A stretch of DNA of 64,000 nucleotides from Pseudomonas pseudonitroreducens (GTDB taxonomy: Bacteria > Pseudomonadota > Gammaproteobacteria > Pseudomonadales > Pseudomonadaceae), in contig NZ_BQHJ01000002.1 of NCBI RefSeq assembly GCF_021603645.1, positions 186,001-250,000 of the forward strand. The letters are read 5' to 3'. Below, piece after piece: positions 35,017 through 44,548 of this stretch (positions within the stretch are counted from its first letter, which is position 1; each line of letters starts with the position of its first letter). Below the pieces are notes generated by a model that had not been told where the DNA came from, searched no databases, and saw only the letters and a list, made by a program, of their open reading frames with translations. A program made the position numbers and the translations under genes.

Positions 35017-37815
35017 GTGCGTCGGCTCTGGACTGCCACAGGACTCCTCGTCAGCTTGCTGCTGGCCGCTCTGGTCTGTCTTCCGACCTACGCGGCAAGC
35101 CAGGATCCCGGCTGGTCCCAGCTCCATGACAGTGACGCCCGCCTGCAATTGCAGGACGTGATCTCCCCACGCTACCGCACCCTCTTCAGCCCCCTCGATA
35201 TCAACGACCTGCACGCCCCCGCCGGCCCCGGCGCGACCTGGCTGCACTTCCGCCTTCCGGCCAACGACGAGCCCCAGCAACTGCGCCTGTTCGCACCGAG
35301 CCTGGACAGCTTCGAGATGTTCATTCTCGACGGGCAGAAGGTCCTCGAGCAGAAGAGCGCCGGCAACCTCTCCCCGGTCCAGCGCCCGCTGCTCAACAGC
35401 GACCTGGTGATCCCCCTGCGCGCCGCCGCCGAGCCGCTGGACCTCTATCTGCGCCTGGCCTCGACCCTGCCACTGCGGCCGAACATCAGCATCGAGGCCG
35501 CCGGCCAGCCAAGCAATGACCAGCGCCCGCTGCACTTCGGCGTGCTGATCGGCTGCCTGGCCATGCTGCTGGCCTACAACCTTGTGCGCTTCGCCTACAC
35601 CCGCGTCGCCAGCGGCCTGTGGCTGGCCGGCGTGCATGCCAGCCTGCTGCTGGCCTGCCTCAACCTGTTCGGCCTGCTCAGCCCCTGGTACGGCAACAGC
35701 CAGTCGCTGCAACCGATGGCCGCCCTGGCCTGCCTGGTGGTGACGCTGTTCTGCGCGCTGGGCTATACCGCCAGCTTCTTCTCCGGCCTCAGCCCGCGCC
35801 TGCCTCTCAAACGCCTGCTGCTGGGCGGCACCGTGGTACTGGTGGTGCTGGGGGGAGCGCTGAATCTGCTGTTCTCCCTCTCCATCAGCAGCCTGGTGTA
35901 CGGGCTGATCACCCTGGTGACCCTGGGCATGCTCGGCGTCGCGGTCTACTACTGGATCCACGCCTACCGGCCGGCGCGCCTGTTCGCCATCGGCATGGGC
36001 CTCTTCGTCGTGATCTGGTGCCTGTGCCTGCCGTCTCTGCTGGGCTACGTCGCGACCCGTGCCGAATGGCTCGGCAGCGGCCTGCTGGGGCTGTCGGCGG
36101 TGGTCGGTTTCCTGCTCAGCCTGGCCCTGGCCGAACGCCAGCGGAAAATCCAGAACGACCATTTCGCCGCCAGCCGCGTGCGTGCAGCCAACGTCGCCGA
36201 ACTCAAGGCCAAGGGTGACTTCCTGGCGAAGATCAGCCACGAGATCCGCACGCCCATGAACGGTGTGCTGGGCATGACCGAGCTGCTGCTCGGCACCCCG
36301 CTCTCGGCCAAGCAGCGCGACTACGTACAGACCATCCACAGCGCGGGCAACGAACTGCTCTCGCTGATCAACGAGATCCTCGACATCTCCAAGCTGGAGT
36401 CCGGGCAGATCGAGCTGGACGAAGTGCAGTTCGACCTCGGCGCGCTGATCGAAGATTGCCTGGCGATCTTCCGCGCCAAGGCCGAGCAGCAGAAGGTCGA
36501 GCTGATCAGCTTCACCCAGCCGCAGGTGCCACGCATCGTCAGCGGCGACCCGACGCGCCTGCGCCAGGCCGTGCTGAGCCTGCTGGACAACGCCTTCAAG
36601 CAGACCGACGAGGGCGAGATCCTTCTCGTCGTCGCCCTCGATGGCTCGGCCGATCAGCCCCGCTTGCGCATCGCCGTGCAGGACAGCGGCAGGCCGCTGG
36701 ACAGCGCCGACCGCCAGGCGCTGCTCACCGCCGAACTGCACAGCCGCGACTTCCTCTCCGCCACCCGCATGAGCAGCCGCCTCGGCCTGATCATCGCGCG
36801 CCAGCTGATCCGCCTGATGTCTGGCGATTTTGGTATCGAGAGCGGGGACTCAGGCGGCGACTCCGGCAACCTGCTGTGGCTCAGCCTGCCACTGGACCCG
36901 CAGCAGATCGACCAGGTCGGCGCCGACCTAGACGGTCCGCTGCAGGGCGCGCGCCTGCTGGTGGTGGACGACAACCAGACGTGCCGCAAGGTGGTGGTAC
37001 AGCAGTGCAGCGCCTGGGGCATGAACGTCAGTGCGGTGTCCTCGGGCAAGGAAGCGCTGGCCCAGTTGCGCACCAAGGCGCACCTGCGCGAGTACTTCGA
37101 TGTGGTCCTGCTGGACCAGGACATGCCCGGCATGACCGGCATGCAGCTGGCTACCAAGATCCAGGAAGACCCCAACCTCAACCACGACATCCTGCTGATC
37201 ATGCTCACCGGCATCAGCAACGCGCCGAGCAAGATCATCGCGCGCAACGCCGGGATCAAGCGCATCCTGGCCAAGCCGGTGGCGGGCTATACGCTCAAGG
37301 CGACCCTCGCCGAGGAATTGTCGCAGCGCGGCCCGAGTGGCGTGAGCAACTATCTCTCGGCGGCCAGCGAGCCAGTCTCCAACGTACCGCCCAGCGACTT
37401 CCGCATCCTCGTCGCCGAAGACAACAGCATCTCCACCAAGGTCATCCGCGGCATGCTGAGCAAGCTCAACCTGCAACCGGATACCGCCAGCAATGGCGAG
37501 GAAGCCCTGGCCGCGATGAAGTCCACCCAGTACGACCTGGTACTGATGGACTGCGAGATGCCGGTACTCGACGGTTTCTCTGCCACCGAGCGCCTGCGCG
37601 CCTGGGAAGCCAGCGAACACCGCCCGCACACCCCGGTGGTGGCGCTCACCGCGCACATCCTCAGCGAGCACAAGGAACGCGCGCGACTGGTGGGCATGGA
37701 CGGCCACATGGCCAAGCCGGTGGAGCTGTCGCAACTGCGCGAGCTGGTGGCCTACTGGGTCGGCGAACGTGATCGCCGCCTGCGCCAGCAGCAGAGCAAC
37801 GCCCTTCCCTCCTGA
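35017..37815 (+). CDS. retS: RetS hybrid sensor kinase
   Basis: A 932-residue inner-membrane hybrid kinase. The signal peptide (about 1-27) precedes a periplasmic 7TMR-DISMED2 domain (about 35-170), seven transmembrane helices (about 180-385) and HisKA with His408 in SHEIRTPMNGV. An ATPase domain and two receivers follow, with Asp700 (LLDQDMPGMTG) and Asp845 (LMDCEMPVLDG). P. aeruginosa RetS binds and inhibits GacS. It thereby lowers RsmY/Z and favours motility and acute-type functions over biofilm. The GTG at 35017 gives close to the known length (942). The position after purD is the same as in PAO1. Confidence 0.95.
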   Translation: MRRLWTATGLLVSLLLAALVCLPTYAASQDPGWSQLHDSDARLQLQDVISPRYRTLFSPLDINDLHAPAGPGATWLHFRLPANDEPQQLRLFAPSLDSFEMFILDGQKVLEQKSAGNLSPVQRPLLNSDLVIPLRAAAEPLDLYLRLASTLPLRPNISIEAAGQPSNDQRPLHFGVLIGCLAMLLAYNLVRFAYTRVASGLWLAGVHASLLLACLNLFGLLSPWYGNSQSLQPMAALACLVVTLFCALGYTASFFSGLSPRLPLKRLLLGGTVVLVVLGGALNLLFSLSISSLVYGLITLVTLGMLGVAVYYWIHAYRPARLFAIGMGLFVVIWCLCLPSLLGYVATRAEWLGSGLLGLSAVVGFLLSLALAERQRKIQNDHFAASRVRAANVAELKAKGDFLAKISHEIRTPMNGVLGMTELLLGTPLSAKQRDYVQTIHSAGNELLSLINEILDISKLESGQIELDEVQFDLGALIEDCLAIFRAKAEQQKVELISFTQPQVPRIVSGDPTRLRQAVLSLLDNAFKQTDEGEILLVVALDGSADQPRLRIAVQDSGRPLDSADRQALLTAELHSRDFLSATRMSSRLGLIIARQLIRLMSGDFGIESGDSGGDSGNLLWLSLPLDPQQIDQVGADLDGPLQGARLLVVDDNQTCRKVVVQQCSAWGMNVSAVSSGKEALAQLRTKAHLREYFDVVLLDQDMPGMTGMQLATKIQEDPNLNHDILLIMLTGISNAPSKIIARNAGIKRILAKPVAGYTLKATLAEELSQRGPSGVSNYLSAASEPVSNVPPSDFRILVAEDNSISTKVIRGMLSKLNLQPDTASNGEEALAAMKSTQYDLVLMDCEMPVLDGFSATERLRAWEASEHRPHTPVVALTAHILSEHKERARLVGMDGHMAKPVELSQLRELVAYWVGERDRRLRQQQSNALPS

Positions 37816-38479
37816 CTCCGGTATTTCGCACGGTTTATCCCTTGGCGCAGGAGCGGACTCCGTCCGCGATTGGCCCCCGGCGCGATGCGCAGTAGATCGC
37901 GGACAGAGTCCGCTCCTACCCATGAATCAAGCACCGTGCCGGGTTGCCAGATTGCCTTGTAGGAGCGAGCTTGCTCGCGAACCAGCCCGGCTCCGTCGCT
38001 GCCGGGAAATCCATTCGCGAGCAATGACGATGGCGTCCCCCTCGCTCCTGCAGGCACGGATCAAATCTGAGCGTAGGAGCGGACTCCCGTCCGCGATCGG
38101 CCCCGGCGCGATGCGGAATCGATCGCGGACAGAGTCCGCTCCTACCCACGAATCAAACACCGTGCCGGGTTGCCAGATAGCCTTGTAGGAGCGAGCTTGC
38201 TCGCGAACTCGCTCAACTCTGATGCCGCCGGCAAGTCCGTTCGCGAGCCATGACGATGGCGTCCCCCTCGCTCCTGCAGGCACGGATCAAATCTGAGCGT
38301 AGGAGCGGACTCCGTCCGCGATCGGCCCCCCGGCGCGATGCGGAATCGATCGCGGACAGAGTCCGCTCCCACGTAACCTGATGGGCCGGACGGGCAATTG
38401 CCCAGCCGCAATGCCGCCCGCCGAACCACCCGCTATGCTTTGCCCTGCCGCGCCCTCTCAATCCGGACGAGTCGTTCCC
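37816..38479. other. 664-base gene-free repeat region between retS and marC
   Basis: Almost the whole gap is palindromic repeat DNA (37847-38372). The last 100 bases should carry the marC promoter and leader. No coding region is supported. Confidence 0.75.
37847..38372. repeat. Tandem array of mixed family A and family B palindromes, 226-bp period
   Basis: Family B pairs at 37847-37919, 38073-38145 and 38299-38372 alternate with family A copies at 37959-37982 and 38185-38208. Each family A copy has a diverged mate ending CCCCTCGCTCCTGCAG. Matching points such as CACCGTGCCGGGTTGCCAG and CAGGCACGGATCAAATCTGA recur exactly 226 bases apart. The region is therefore about 2.3 copies of one composite unit, made by tandem duplication and then slight divergence. 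Confidence 0.88.
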
Positions 38480-39073
38480 ATGCAAGTGATGTTCAGCGTG
38501 TACCTGAAGATGCTGGTGCTCTACAGCCCGTTCTTCGTGCTGTCGTGCTTCATCAGCCTGAACCGCGGTTTCGCCCCGCGTGATCGCAAGCGCATGGCCT
38601 GGCGCGTGGCCCTGGCGGCGCTGATCGCCAGCGTGCTGCTGTACCTGTTCGGGCGCTACATCTTCACCCTGTTCGGCATCACTGCCGACGCCTTCCGCAT
38701 CGGCGCCGGCTCGGTGCTGTTCATCTCCGCCCTGGGCATGGCCCAGGGGCGCCCGGCAGTGCAGGCGGACAACGTGCAGCAGGATGTCACCATCGTCCCG
38801 CTTACCATTCCCATCACCGTCGGCCCCGGCACCATCGGTGCACTGCTGGTGATGGGCGTGAACCAGGACTGGGAGCACAAGCTGCAGGCCCTGGCGGCGA
38901 TCTTCCTGGCCTGCCTGACCGTGGGGGTGACGCTCTACCTCTCCGACAAGATCGAGAAGGTCCTCGGCGAGCAGGGCCTGATGATCGTCAGCCGCCTGAT
39001 GGGGCTGTTCGTCTGCGCCCTTGCCGCACAGATCATCATGACCGGCGTGCGCGGCTACTTCCTCCCGCAATGA
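38480..39073 (+). CDS. MarC-family integral membrane protein
   Basis: A 197-residue hydrophobic protein of the MarC/UPF0056 family with about six transmembrane helices. VPLTIPITVGPGTIGALLVMG is the characteristic segment. The transport function is unknown; the family was once linked to antibiotic resistance, but that link was withdrawn. The ATG at 38480 begins the first helix; the frame is open upstream through non-membrane sequence. It lies between retS and the urea transporter, as in PAO1. Confidence 0.88.
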   Translation: MQVMFSVYLKMLVLYSPFFVLSCFISLNRGFAPRDRKRMAWRVALAALIASVLLYLFGRYIFTLFGITADAFRIGAGSVLFISALGMAQGRPAVQADNVQQDVTIVPLTIPITVGPGTIGALLVMGVNQDWEHKLQALAAIFLACLTVGVTLYLSDKIEKVLGEQGLMIVSRLMGLFVCALAAQIIMTGVRGYFLPQ

Positions 39074-39094
39074 CGCGCTCCTTTGGGGAGCGCC

Positions 39095-39131
39095 GCGCAC
39101 CAAAGGGCGTTCTGCGCACCAAAGCTGCGCA
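39095..39131. promoter_or_regulatory. Direct repeats upstream of urtA (possible NtrC half-sites)
   Basis: GCGCACCAAAG occurs at 39095-39105 and again at 39114-39124, a 19-base offset. Each contains the GCACC half of an NtrC site (GCACC-N5-GGTGC), but the second half is poor (GCGT, TGCGC). They lie 75-105 bases before the sigma-54 promoter. Confidence 0.4.
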
Positions 39132-39197
39132 CTGAAAAACCTCACCATTTCGACAGAAAATCGCGTGCAGCCTATCTGCGCCAAGGCTTTTGCCTGT

Positions 39198-39214
39198 TTG
39201 GCACGGATGCTGCG
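39198..39214 (+). promoter_or_regulatory. Sigma-54 (RpoN) promoter of urtA
   Basis: TTGGCACGGATGCTGCG has the invariant GG (39200-39201) and GC (39212-39213) exactly ten bases apart, and TGGCACG matches the -24 consensus. The start codon of urtA is about 100 bases downstream. This is expected for nitrogen-limited urea uptake genes. Confidence 0.7.
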
Positions 39215-39310
39215 ATGGCAGCTTCGATCCCGCTCAAGGATCGCCCCATTTCCGGGGAAGCTGCCGCACCGGCAACTCCCCGCCCCTGGATAGCCAAGGA
39301 GGCTGCCGCG

Positions 39311-40579
39311 ATGAAACGTCGTCCGCTGTTGCAAAGTACGCTGGCCGTGAGTGCCCTGCTGCTCACCGGCCTGTTCCCGTTCAGCTCCCAGGCCGCCGAG
39401 ACCATCAAGGTCGGCATCCTGCATTCGCTGTCCGGCACCATGGCGATCTCCGAGACCTCGCTCAAGGACATGGCGCTGATGACCATCGACGAGATCAACG
39501 CCAAGGGCGGGGTGAACGGCAAGAAGCTCGAAGCGGTAGTGGTCGACCCGGCCTCCAACTGGCCGCTGTTCGCCGAGAAGGCGCGCCAGCTGCTGACCCA
39601 GGACAAGGTCGCGGTGGTCTTCGGCTGCTGGACCAGCGTGTCGCGCAAATCCGTGCTGCCGGTGTTCGAAGAACTCAACGGCCTGCTGTTCTACCCGGTG
39701 CAGTACGAGGGTGAGGAAATGTCGCCCAACGTCTTCTACACCGGCGCCGCACCGAACCAGCAGGCCATCCCGGCGGTGGAATACCTGATGAGCGAAGACG
39801 GCGGCGCTGCCAAGCGCTTCTTCCTGCTCGGTACCGACTACGTCTACCCGCGCACCACCAACAAGATCCTGCGCGCCTTCCTGCATAGCAAGGGCGTGGC
39901 CGACAAGGACATCCAGGAGGTCTACACGCCGTTCGGCCACAGCGACTACCAGACCATCGTCGCCGACATCAAGAAGTTCTCCGCCGGCGGCAAGACCGCG
40001 GTGATCTCCACCGTCAACGGCGACTCCAACGTGCCGTTCTACAAGGAACTGGCCAACCAGGGCCTGGAAGCCACCGAAGTGCCGGTGGTGGCCTTCTCCG
40101 TGGGCGAGGAAGAACTGCGCGGCATCGACACCAAGCCGCTGGTGGGCAACCTCGCTGCGTGGAACTACTTCGAGTCGGTGAAGAACCCGGAGAACAGCAA
40201 GTTCGTCGCCGACTGGAAGGCCTACGCCAAGGCCAAGAACCTGCCCAACTACAGTACCGCCGTGACCAACGACCCGATGGAGGCCACCTACGTCGGCATC
40301 CACATGTGGGCGCAGGCCGTGCAGAAGGCCGGCAGCACCGACGTCGACAAGGTCCGCGAGGCCATGGGCGGGCAGACCTTCAAGGCGCCATCAGGCTTCA
40401 CCCTGACCATGGACAAGACCAACCACCACCTGCACAAGCCGGTGATGATCGGCGAGATCGAGGACAACGGTCAGTTCAACGTGGTCTGGAAAACTCCCGA
40501 GCCGATCCGCGCACAGCCGTGGAGCCCGTTCATTCCCGGCAACGACAAGAAGCCGGATTACGCGGTGCGTAGTGACTGA
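39311..40579 (+). CDS. urtA: Urea ABC transporter substrate-binding protein
   Basis: A 422-residue periplasmic binding protein. The signal peptide starts MKRRPLLQSTLAVSALLL and is cut near FSSQAAE. The Leu/Ile/Val-binding fold then begins TIKVGILHSLSGTMAISE, which is characteristic of UrtA. It delivers urea to UrtBCDE. AGGAGG precedes the ATG. A family C repeat separates it from urtB. Confidence 0.95.
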   Translation: MKRRPLLQSTLAVSALLLTGLFPFSSQAAETIKVGILHSLSGTMAISETSLKDMALMTIDEINAKGGVNGKKLEAVVVDPASNWPLFAEKARQLLTQDKVAVVFGCWTSVSRKSVLPVFEELNGLLFYPVQYEGEEMSPNVFYTGAAPNQQAIPAVEYLMSEDGGAAKRFFLLGTDYVYPRTTNKILRAFLHSKGVADKDIQEVYTPFGHSDYQTIVADIKKFSAGGKTAVISTVNGDSNVPFYKELANQGLEATEVPVVAFSVGEEELRGIDTKPLVGNLAAWNYFESVKNPENSKFVADWKAYAKAKNLPNYSTAVTNDPMEATYVGIHMWAQAVQKAGSTDVDKVREAMGGQTFKAPSGFTLTMDKTNHHLHKPVMIGEIEDNGQFNVVWKTPEPIRAQPWSPFIPGNDKKPDYAVRSD

Positions 40580-40597
40580 TCCTTCGGGAAGCGAAAG

Positions 40598-40711
40598 CCC
40601 CTCACCCTAACCCTCTCCCGGAGGGAGAGGGGACCGGACGGCGCGGACTGTCAGCCCGCACTCCGGCTCCGCTCTTCCCCCTCGCCCTCCGGGAGAGGGC
40701 CGGGGTGAGGG
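40598..40711. repeat. CCCTCTCCC palindromic repeat (family C) between urtA and urtB
   Basis: It begins CCCCTCACCCTAACCCTCTC and ends with the complementary GAGGGCCGGGGTGAGGG. It fills most of the 164-base gap inside the operon. Confidence 0.82.
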
Positions 40712-40743
40712 AATCCCAGACTCCTGCGTACCGGGATATGACG

Positions 40744-42333
40744 ATGCCCACTGCCTTTCTCCACCGCCTGCTCCGCGCCTGCGCCCTCGTGCTGGCCGTG
40801 CTCTATGCGCTGCCCGCCTTCGCCGGCCCCGCGCAGGATTTCGCCAGTGCCGACAATGACGGCCGCGCGAAACTGCTCGAACAATGGGCCGCCGCGCCCG
40901 ACGCCGATCGCCTGCCCCTGCTGGAAGCCATCCAGTCCGCTCGCCTGGCCCTCGACGCGCAGGACCGCGCCTTTATCCTCGGCGACGACCAGCAGTACCA
41001 CGCCGCCGAGGGTGGCGCGGGACCGGTCGGCGAGCCCGACAAACTGCGCCTGAACAACCGTCTGCGCGGCCTGGTGAATACCGCCATGGCCAGCCACCAG
41101 TTGGTCGCCGACAACCCCGAGGTGCGCCTGGACGCCGCACGGCAACTGCAGAAAAGCGCCCGCCCGGCGCAGCGCACGCTCCTCGAATACCGTCTCAACG
41201 AAGAGTCCGATGCCGGCGTCAAGGCCGCGCTGCAACTGGCCCTGGCCAACCTGCAGCTGGCCGATCCGGCGCCCGCGGTGCGCCTCTCCGCTGTGCGCCT
41301 GCTCGGCGAATCCGGCGATCCGCAGGCGCGCACCCGACTGGAAAACCTCCTCGATCCTGCCGTCGAGCCGGATGAGTCCGTCCGCACTGCCGCCGCCACC
41401 AGCCTCGGCCAGGTGAAGCGACGGCTGTTGATGGGCGACCTGTTCGGCCAGGCCTTCAGCGGCCTGTCGCTGGGTTCGATCCTGCTGCTCGCCGCGCTGG
41501 GTCTGGCAATCACCTACGGCCTGCTCGGCGTGATCAACATGGCCCACGGCGAGATGCTGATGCTCGGCGCCTACTCCACCTATGTGGTGCAGTTGCTCTG
41601 CCAGCGTTACGCGCCCGGCGTGCTGGAGCTGTACCCGTTGCTGGCCTTGCCGGTGGCCTTCCTGGTCACCGCCTGCATCGGCATGGCACTGGAGCGCACG
41701 GTGATCCGCCATCTCTACGGCCGCCCGCTGGAAACCCTGCTCGCCACCTGGGGCATCAGCCTGGTGCTGATCCAGCTGGTGCGCGTGCTGTTCGGCGCGC
41801 AGAACGTCGAGGTGGCCAACCCGGCGTGGTTGTCCGGCGGTATCCAGGTGCTACCCAACCTGGTGCTGCCGTGGAACCGCATCGTCATCATCGGCTTTGC
41901 GCTGTTCGTGCTGGCGCTCACCTGGCTGCTGCTCAACCGCACACGGCTGGGCCTGAACGTGCGCGCCGTCACCCAGAACCGCAACATGGCGGCCTGCTGC
42001 GGCGTACCCACCGGCCGCGTCGACATGCTCGCCTTCGGCCTCGGCTCGGGCATCGCCGGGCTGGGCGGTGTGGCGCTGTCGCAGGTCGGCAACGTCGGGC
42101 CGGACCTGGGCCAGAGCTACATCATCGATTCCTTCCTGGTGGTGGTGCTCGGCGGCGTCGGCCAGCTCGCCGGCAGCGTGCTGGCGGCCTTCGGCCTGGG
42201 CGTGGCGAACAAGATCCTCGAACCGCAGATCGGCGCGGTGCTGGGCAAGATCCTGATCCTCGCGCTGATCATCCTGTTCATCCAGAAACGTCCGCAGGGG
42301 CTCTTCGCTCTGAAAGGGAGGGTGATCGATTGA
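40744..42333 (+). CDS. urtB: Urea ABC transporter permease UrtB
   Basis: A 529-residue permease. After a signal-like first segment (MPTAFLHRLLRACALVLAVL) comes a soluble region of about 200 residues with HEAT-like helices (PEVRLDAARQLQ, PAVRLSAVRLLGE). A LivH-type membrane domain follows with about eight helices (ITYGLLGVINMAHGEMLMLGAY). The long soluble N-terminus is usual for UrtB but not for LivH. The ATG at 40744 has GGGAT upstream; an ATG at 40738 is in frame. Confidence 0.94.
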   Translation: MPTAFLHRLLRACALVLAVLYALPAFAGPAQDFASADNDGRAKLLEQWAAAPDADRLPLLEAIQSARLALDAQDRAFILGDDQQYHAAEGGAGPVGEPDKLRLNNRLRGLVNTAMASHQLVADNPEVRLDAARQLQKSARPAQRTLLEYRLNEESDAGVKAALQLALANLQLADPAPAVRLSAVRLLGESGDPQARTRLENLLDPAVEPDESVRTAAATSLGQVKRRLLMGDLFGQAFSGLSLGSILLLAALGLAITYGLLGVINMAHGEMLMLGAYSTYVVQLLCQRYAPGVLELYPLLALPVAFLVTACIGMALERTVIRHLYGRPLETLLATWGISLVLIQLVRVLFGAQNVEVANPAWLSGGIQVLPNLVLPWNRIVIIGFALFVLALTWLLLNRTRLGLNVRAVTQNRNMAACCGVPTGRVDMLAFGLGSGIAGLGGVALSQVGNVGPDLGQSYIIDSFLVVVLGGVGQLAGSVLAAFGLGVANKILEPQIGAVLGKILILALIILFIQKRPQGLFALKGRVID

Positions 42334-42366
42334 TGAAGACTCCCATGCTCGAACTGACTGCTCTTG

Positions 42367-42444
42367 GTAGGAGCGAGCTTGCTCGCGAACCTGCCCAGCA
42401 TCGATGCCGCCGGAAATCCCGTTCGCGAGCAAGCTCGCTCCTAC
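42367..42444. repeat. REP-like inverted pair (family A) between urtB and urtC
   Basis: Perfect arms at 42367-42390 and 42421-42444 lie inside the operon. They may stabilise or partly terminate the upstream mRNA. Confidence 0.9.
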
Positions 42445-42466
42445 AGAAAGCCGGGGAGATTGACTC

Positions 42467-43546
42467 GTGAACCAGCCACTCACCGTCACGGCCGCACAAA
42501 AGGCCGGCCCGAAACTCACCGCCGGCATCGTCGGCGCCGCGCTCGTCGCGCTGCTGATCCTGCCGCTGCTGCACCTGCTGCCGGAAAGCAGCGCGCTGTA
42601 CCTGTCCGCTTATGGCCTGACGCTGACTGGCAAGATCCTCTGCTACGCCATCGTCGCACTGGCGCTGGACCTGGTCTGGGGCTACGCCGGCCTGCTGTCC
42701 CTCGGGCACGGGTTGTTCTTCGCCCTGGGCGGCTACGCGATGGGCATGTACCTGATGCGCGAGGCGGCCGGCGACCAGTTGCCCGCTTTCATGACCTTCC
42801 TCTCGTGGACCGAGTTGCCCTGGTACTGGGCCGGCACCCAGCACTTCCTCTGGGCACTGTGCCTGGTGGTACTGGCGCCCGGATTGCTGGCCCTGGTGTT
42901 CGGCTTCTTCGCCTTCCGCTCGCGGATCAAGGGCGTGTACTTCTCGATCATGACCCAGGCGCTGACCTTCGCCGGCATGCTGCTGTTCTTCCGCAACGAG
43001 ACCGGTTTCGGCGGCAACAACGGCTTCACCAACTTCCGCAGCATCCTCGGTTTTTCGATCACCGCACCGGGCACGCGGGTGGCGCTGTTCATCGCCATCG
43101 TCGTGCTGCTGGCGGCGAGCCTGGCGATCGGCTTCGCCCTGGCGCGCAGCAAGTTCGGCCGGGTGCTCACCGCCCTGCGCGACGCGGAGAACCGCCTGAT
43201 GTTCTGCGGCTACGACCCGCGCGGCTACAAGCTCTTCGTCTGGACCCTGAGCGCCGTGCTCTGCGGCCTGGCCGGCGCGCTGTTCGTGCCGCTGGTTGGC
43301 ATCATCAACCCCAGCGAAATGTCGCCGACCAACTCCATCGAGGCGGCCGTGTGGGTCGCCCTCGGCGGGCGCGGCACGCTGATCGGCCCGCTACTGGGTG
43401 CGGGCGTGGTGAACGGTGCGAAGAGCTGGTTCACCGTGGCCTTCCCCGAGTACTGGCTGTTCTTCCTCGGCGCGCTGTTCATCCTCGTCACCCTGTACCT
43501 GCCGCGCGGCATCCTCGGCCTGATCAAGCGGGAGAAAGAGCAATGA
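42467..43546 (+). CDS. urtC: Urea ABC transporter permease UrtC
   Basis: A 359-residue LivM-type permease with about nine transmembrane helices. YAGLLSLGHGLFFALGGYAMG and FRNETGFGGNNGFTNF are typical of UrtC. It starts with GTG at 42467 behind GGGGAGA. Its stop overlaps the urtD start in an ATGA (43543-43546), the only coupled junction in the urt operon. Confidence 0.95.
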   Translation: MNQPLTVTAAQKAGPKLTAGIVGAALVALLILPLLHLLPESSALYLSAYGLTLTGKILCYAIVALALDLVWGYAGLLSLGHGLFFALGGYAMGMYLMREAAGDQLPAFMTFLSWTELPWYWAGTQHFLWALCLVVLAPGLLALVFGFFAFRSRIKGVYFSIMTQALTFAGMLLFFRNETGFGGNNGFTNFRSILGFSITAPGTRVALFIAIVVLLAASLAIGFALARSKFGRVLTALRDAENRLMFCGYDPRGYKLFVWTLSAVLCGLAGALFVPLVGIINPSEMSPTNSIEAAVWVALGGRGTLIGPLLGAGVVNGAKSWFTVAFPEYWLFFLGALFILVTLYLPRGILGLIKREKEQ

Positions 43547-44397
43547 GAGCGGTCCCCCACCTGATGCTGGAACCGGCCTACGATCCCAACCGTGACCCGG
43601 GCGCCAGCCGCGATGCCATCGGCCTCGGTTCCAGCGCCAGCGGCCAGCTGGACGTGCGCCACGGCACCATCCTCACCCTGGAAGACATCAACGTCAGCTT
43701 CGATGGCTTCCGCGCCCTGCGCGACCTGACGCTGTACATCGGTGTCGGCGAACTGCGCTGCATCATCGGCCCCAACGGCGCGGGCAAGACCACGCTGATG
43801 GACGTGATCACCGGCAAGACCCGCCCGGATAACGGCAAGGCCTACTTCGGCGAAACCCTCGATCTCACCCGCATGAGCGAGGTGGACATCGCCCAGGCCG
43901 GCATCGGCCGGAAGTTCCAGAAGCCCACGGTGTTCGAGGCGCTTTCGGTGTTCGAGAACCTCGAACTGGCGCAGAAGACCGACAAGTCGGTGTGGGCCAG
44001 CCTCAGGGCGAAGCTGTCCGGCGAGCAGAAGGACCGCATCGAGGAAGTACTGACGACCATCCGCCTGCGCGAGTCGCGCAACCGCCCCGCCGGGCTGCTC
44101 TCCCACGGGCAGAAGCAGTTCCTCGAGATCGGCATGCTGCTGGTGCAGGAGCCGAAACTCCTGCTGCTGGACGAACCGGTGGCGGGCATGACCGATGCCG
44201 AGACCGAGTTCACCGCCGAGCTGTTCAAGTCCCTCGCCGGCAAGCACTCGCTGATGGTGGTGGAGCACGACATGGGCTTCGTCGGCAGCATCGCCGACCA
44301 CGTCAGTGTGCTGCACCAGGGACATGTGCTGGCCGAGGGTTCGCTGGAGGAAGTACAGGCGAACGAACAGGTGATCGAGGTCTATCTCGGCCGCTGA
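43543..44397 (+). CDS. urtD: Urea ABC transporter ATPase UrtD
   Basis: A 284-residue LivG-type ATPase. Walker A is GPNGAGKT, the signature is LSHGQKQFLEIG and Walker B is LLLLDEPVAGM. A 40-residue N-terminal extension precedes the ABC domain. It energises UrtBC with UrtE. The start is set by the ATGA overlap with urtC. Confidence 0.96.
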   Translation: MRAVPHLMLEPAYDPNRDPGASRDAIGLGSSASGQLDVRHGTILTLEDINVSFDGFRALRDLTLYIGVGELRCIIGPNGAGKTTLMDVITGKTRPDNGKAYFGETLDLTRMSEVDIAQAGIGRKFQKPTVFEALSVFENLELAQKTDKSVWASLRAKLSGEQKDRIEEVLTTIRLRESRNRPAGLLSHGQKQFLEIGMLLVQEPKLLLLDEPVAGMTDAETEFTAELFKSLAGKHSLMVVEHDMGFVGSIADHVSVLHQGHVLAEGSLEEVQANEQVIEVYLGR

Positions 44398-44415
44398 CGG
44401 CTCCCGACACAGCAT

Positions 44416-44500
44416 GGGTATCGCTGCGCTCCACCCATCCTACGGATGCACCCGCCGGAGGGTACGGCGTAGGTTGGCGTGGAGCGCAGCGATACCCAAC
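44416..44500. repeat. Family D inverted repeat pair between urtD and urtE
   Basis: GGGTATCGCTGCGCTCCACC at 44416 is the inverted mate of the unit at 44469-44500, which ends GCGCAGCGATACCCAAC. It lies in the 151-base gap between two genes of one operon. Confidence 0.85.
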
Positions 44501-44548
44501 AGCTCCCGATGCACGCCACACGTTCAGGACTGATCAAGGAACAAGCAC

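Noticed and set aside
37847-38372. Repeat array considered as a CRISPR
   Set aside because: The units are palindromes of two kinds in alternating orientation, the spacers are themselves repeated, and no cas genes are present.
42333-42470. Small open frame between urtB and urtC that runs through the repeat pair
   Set aside because: It translates the REP-like palindrome (SELAREP-type peptide) that recurs wherever the repeat occurs, so it is not a gene.
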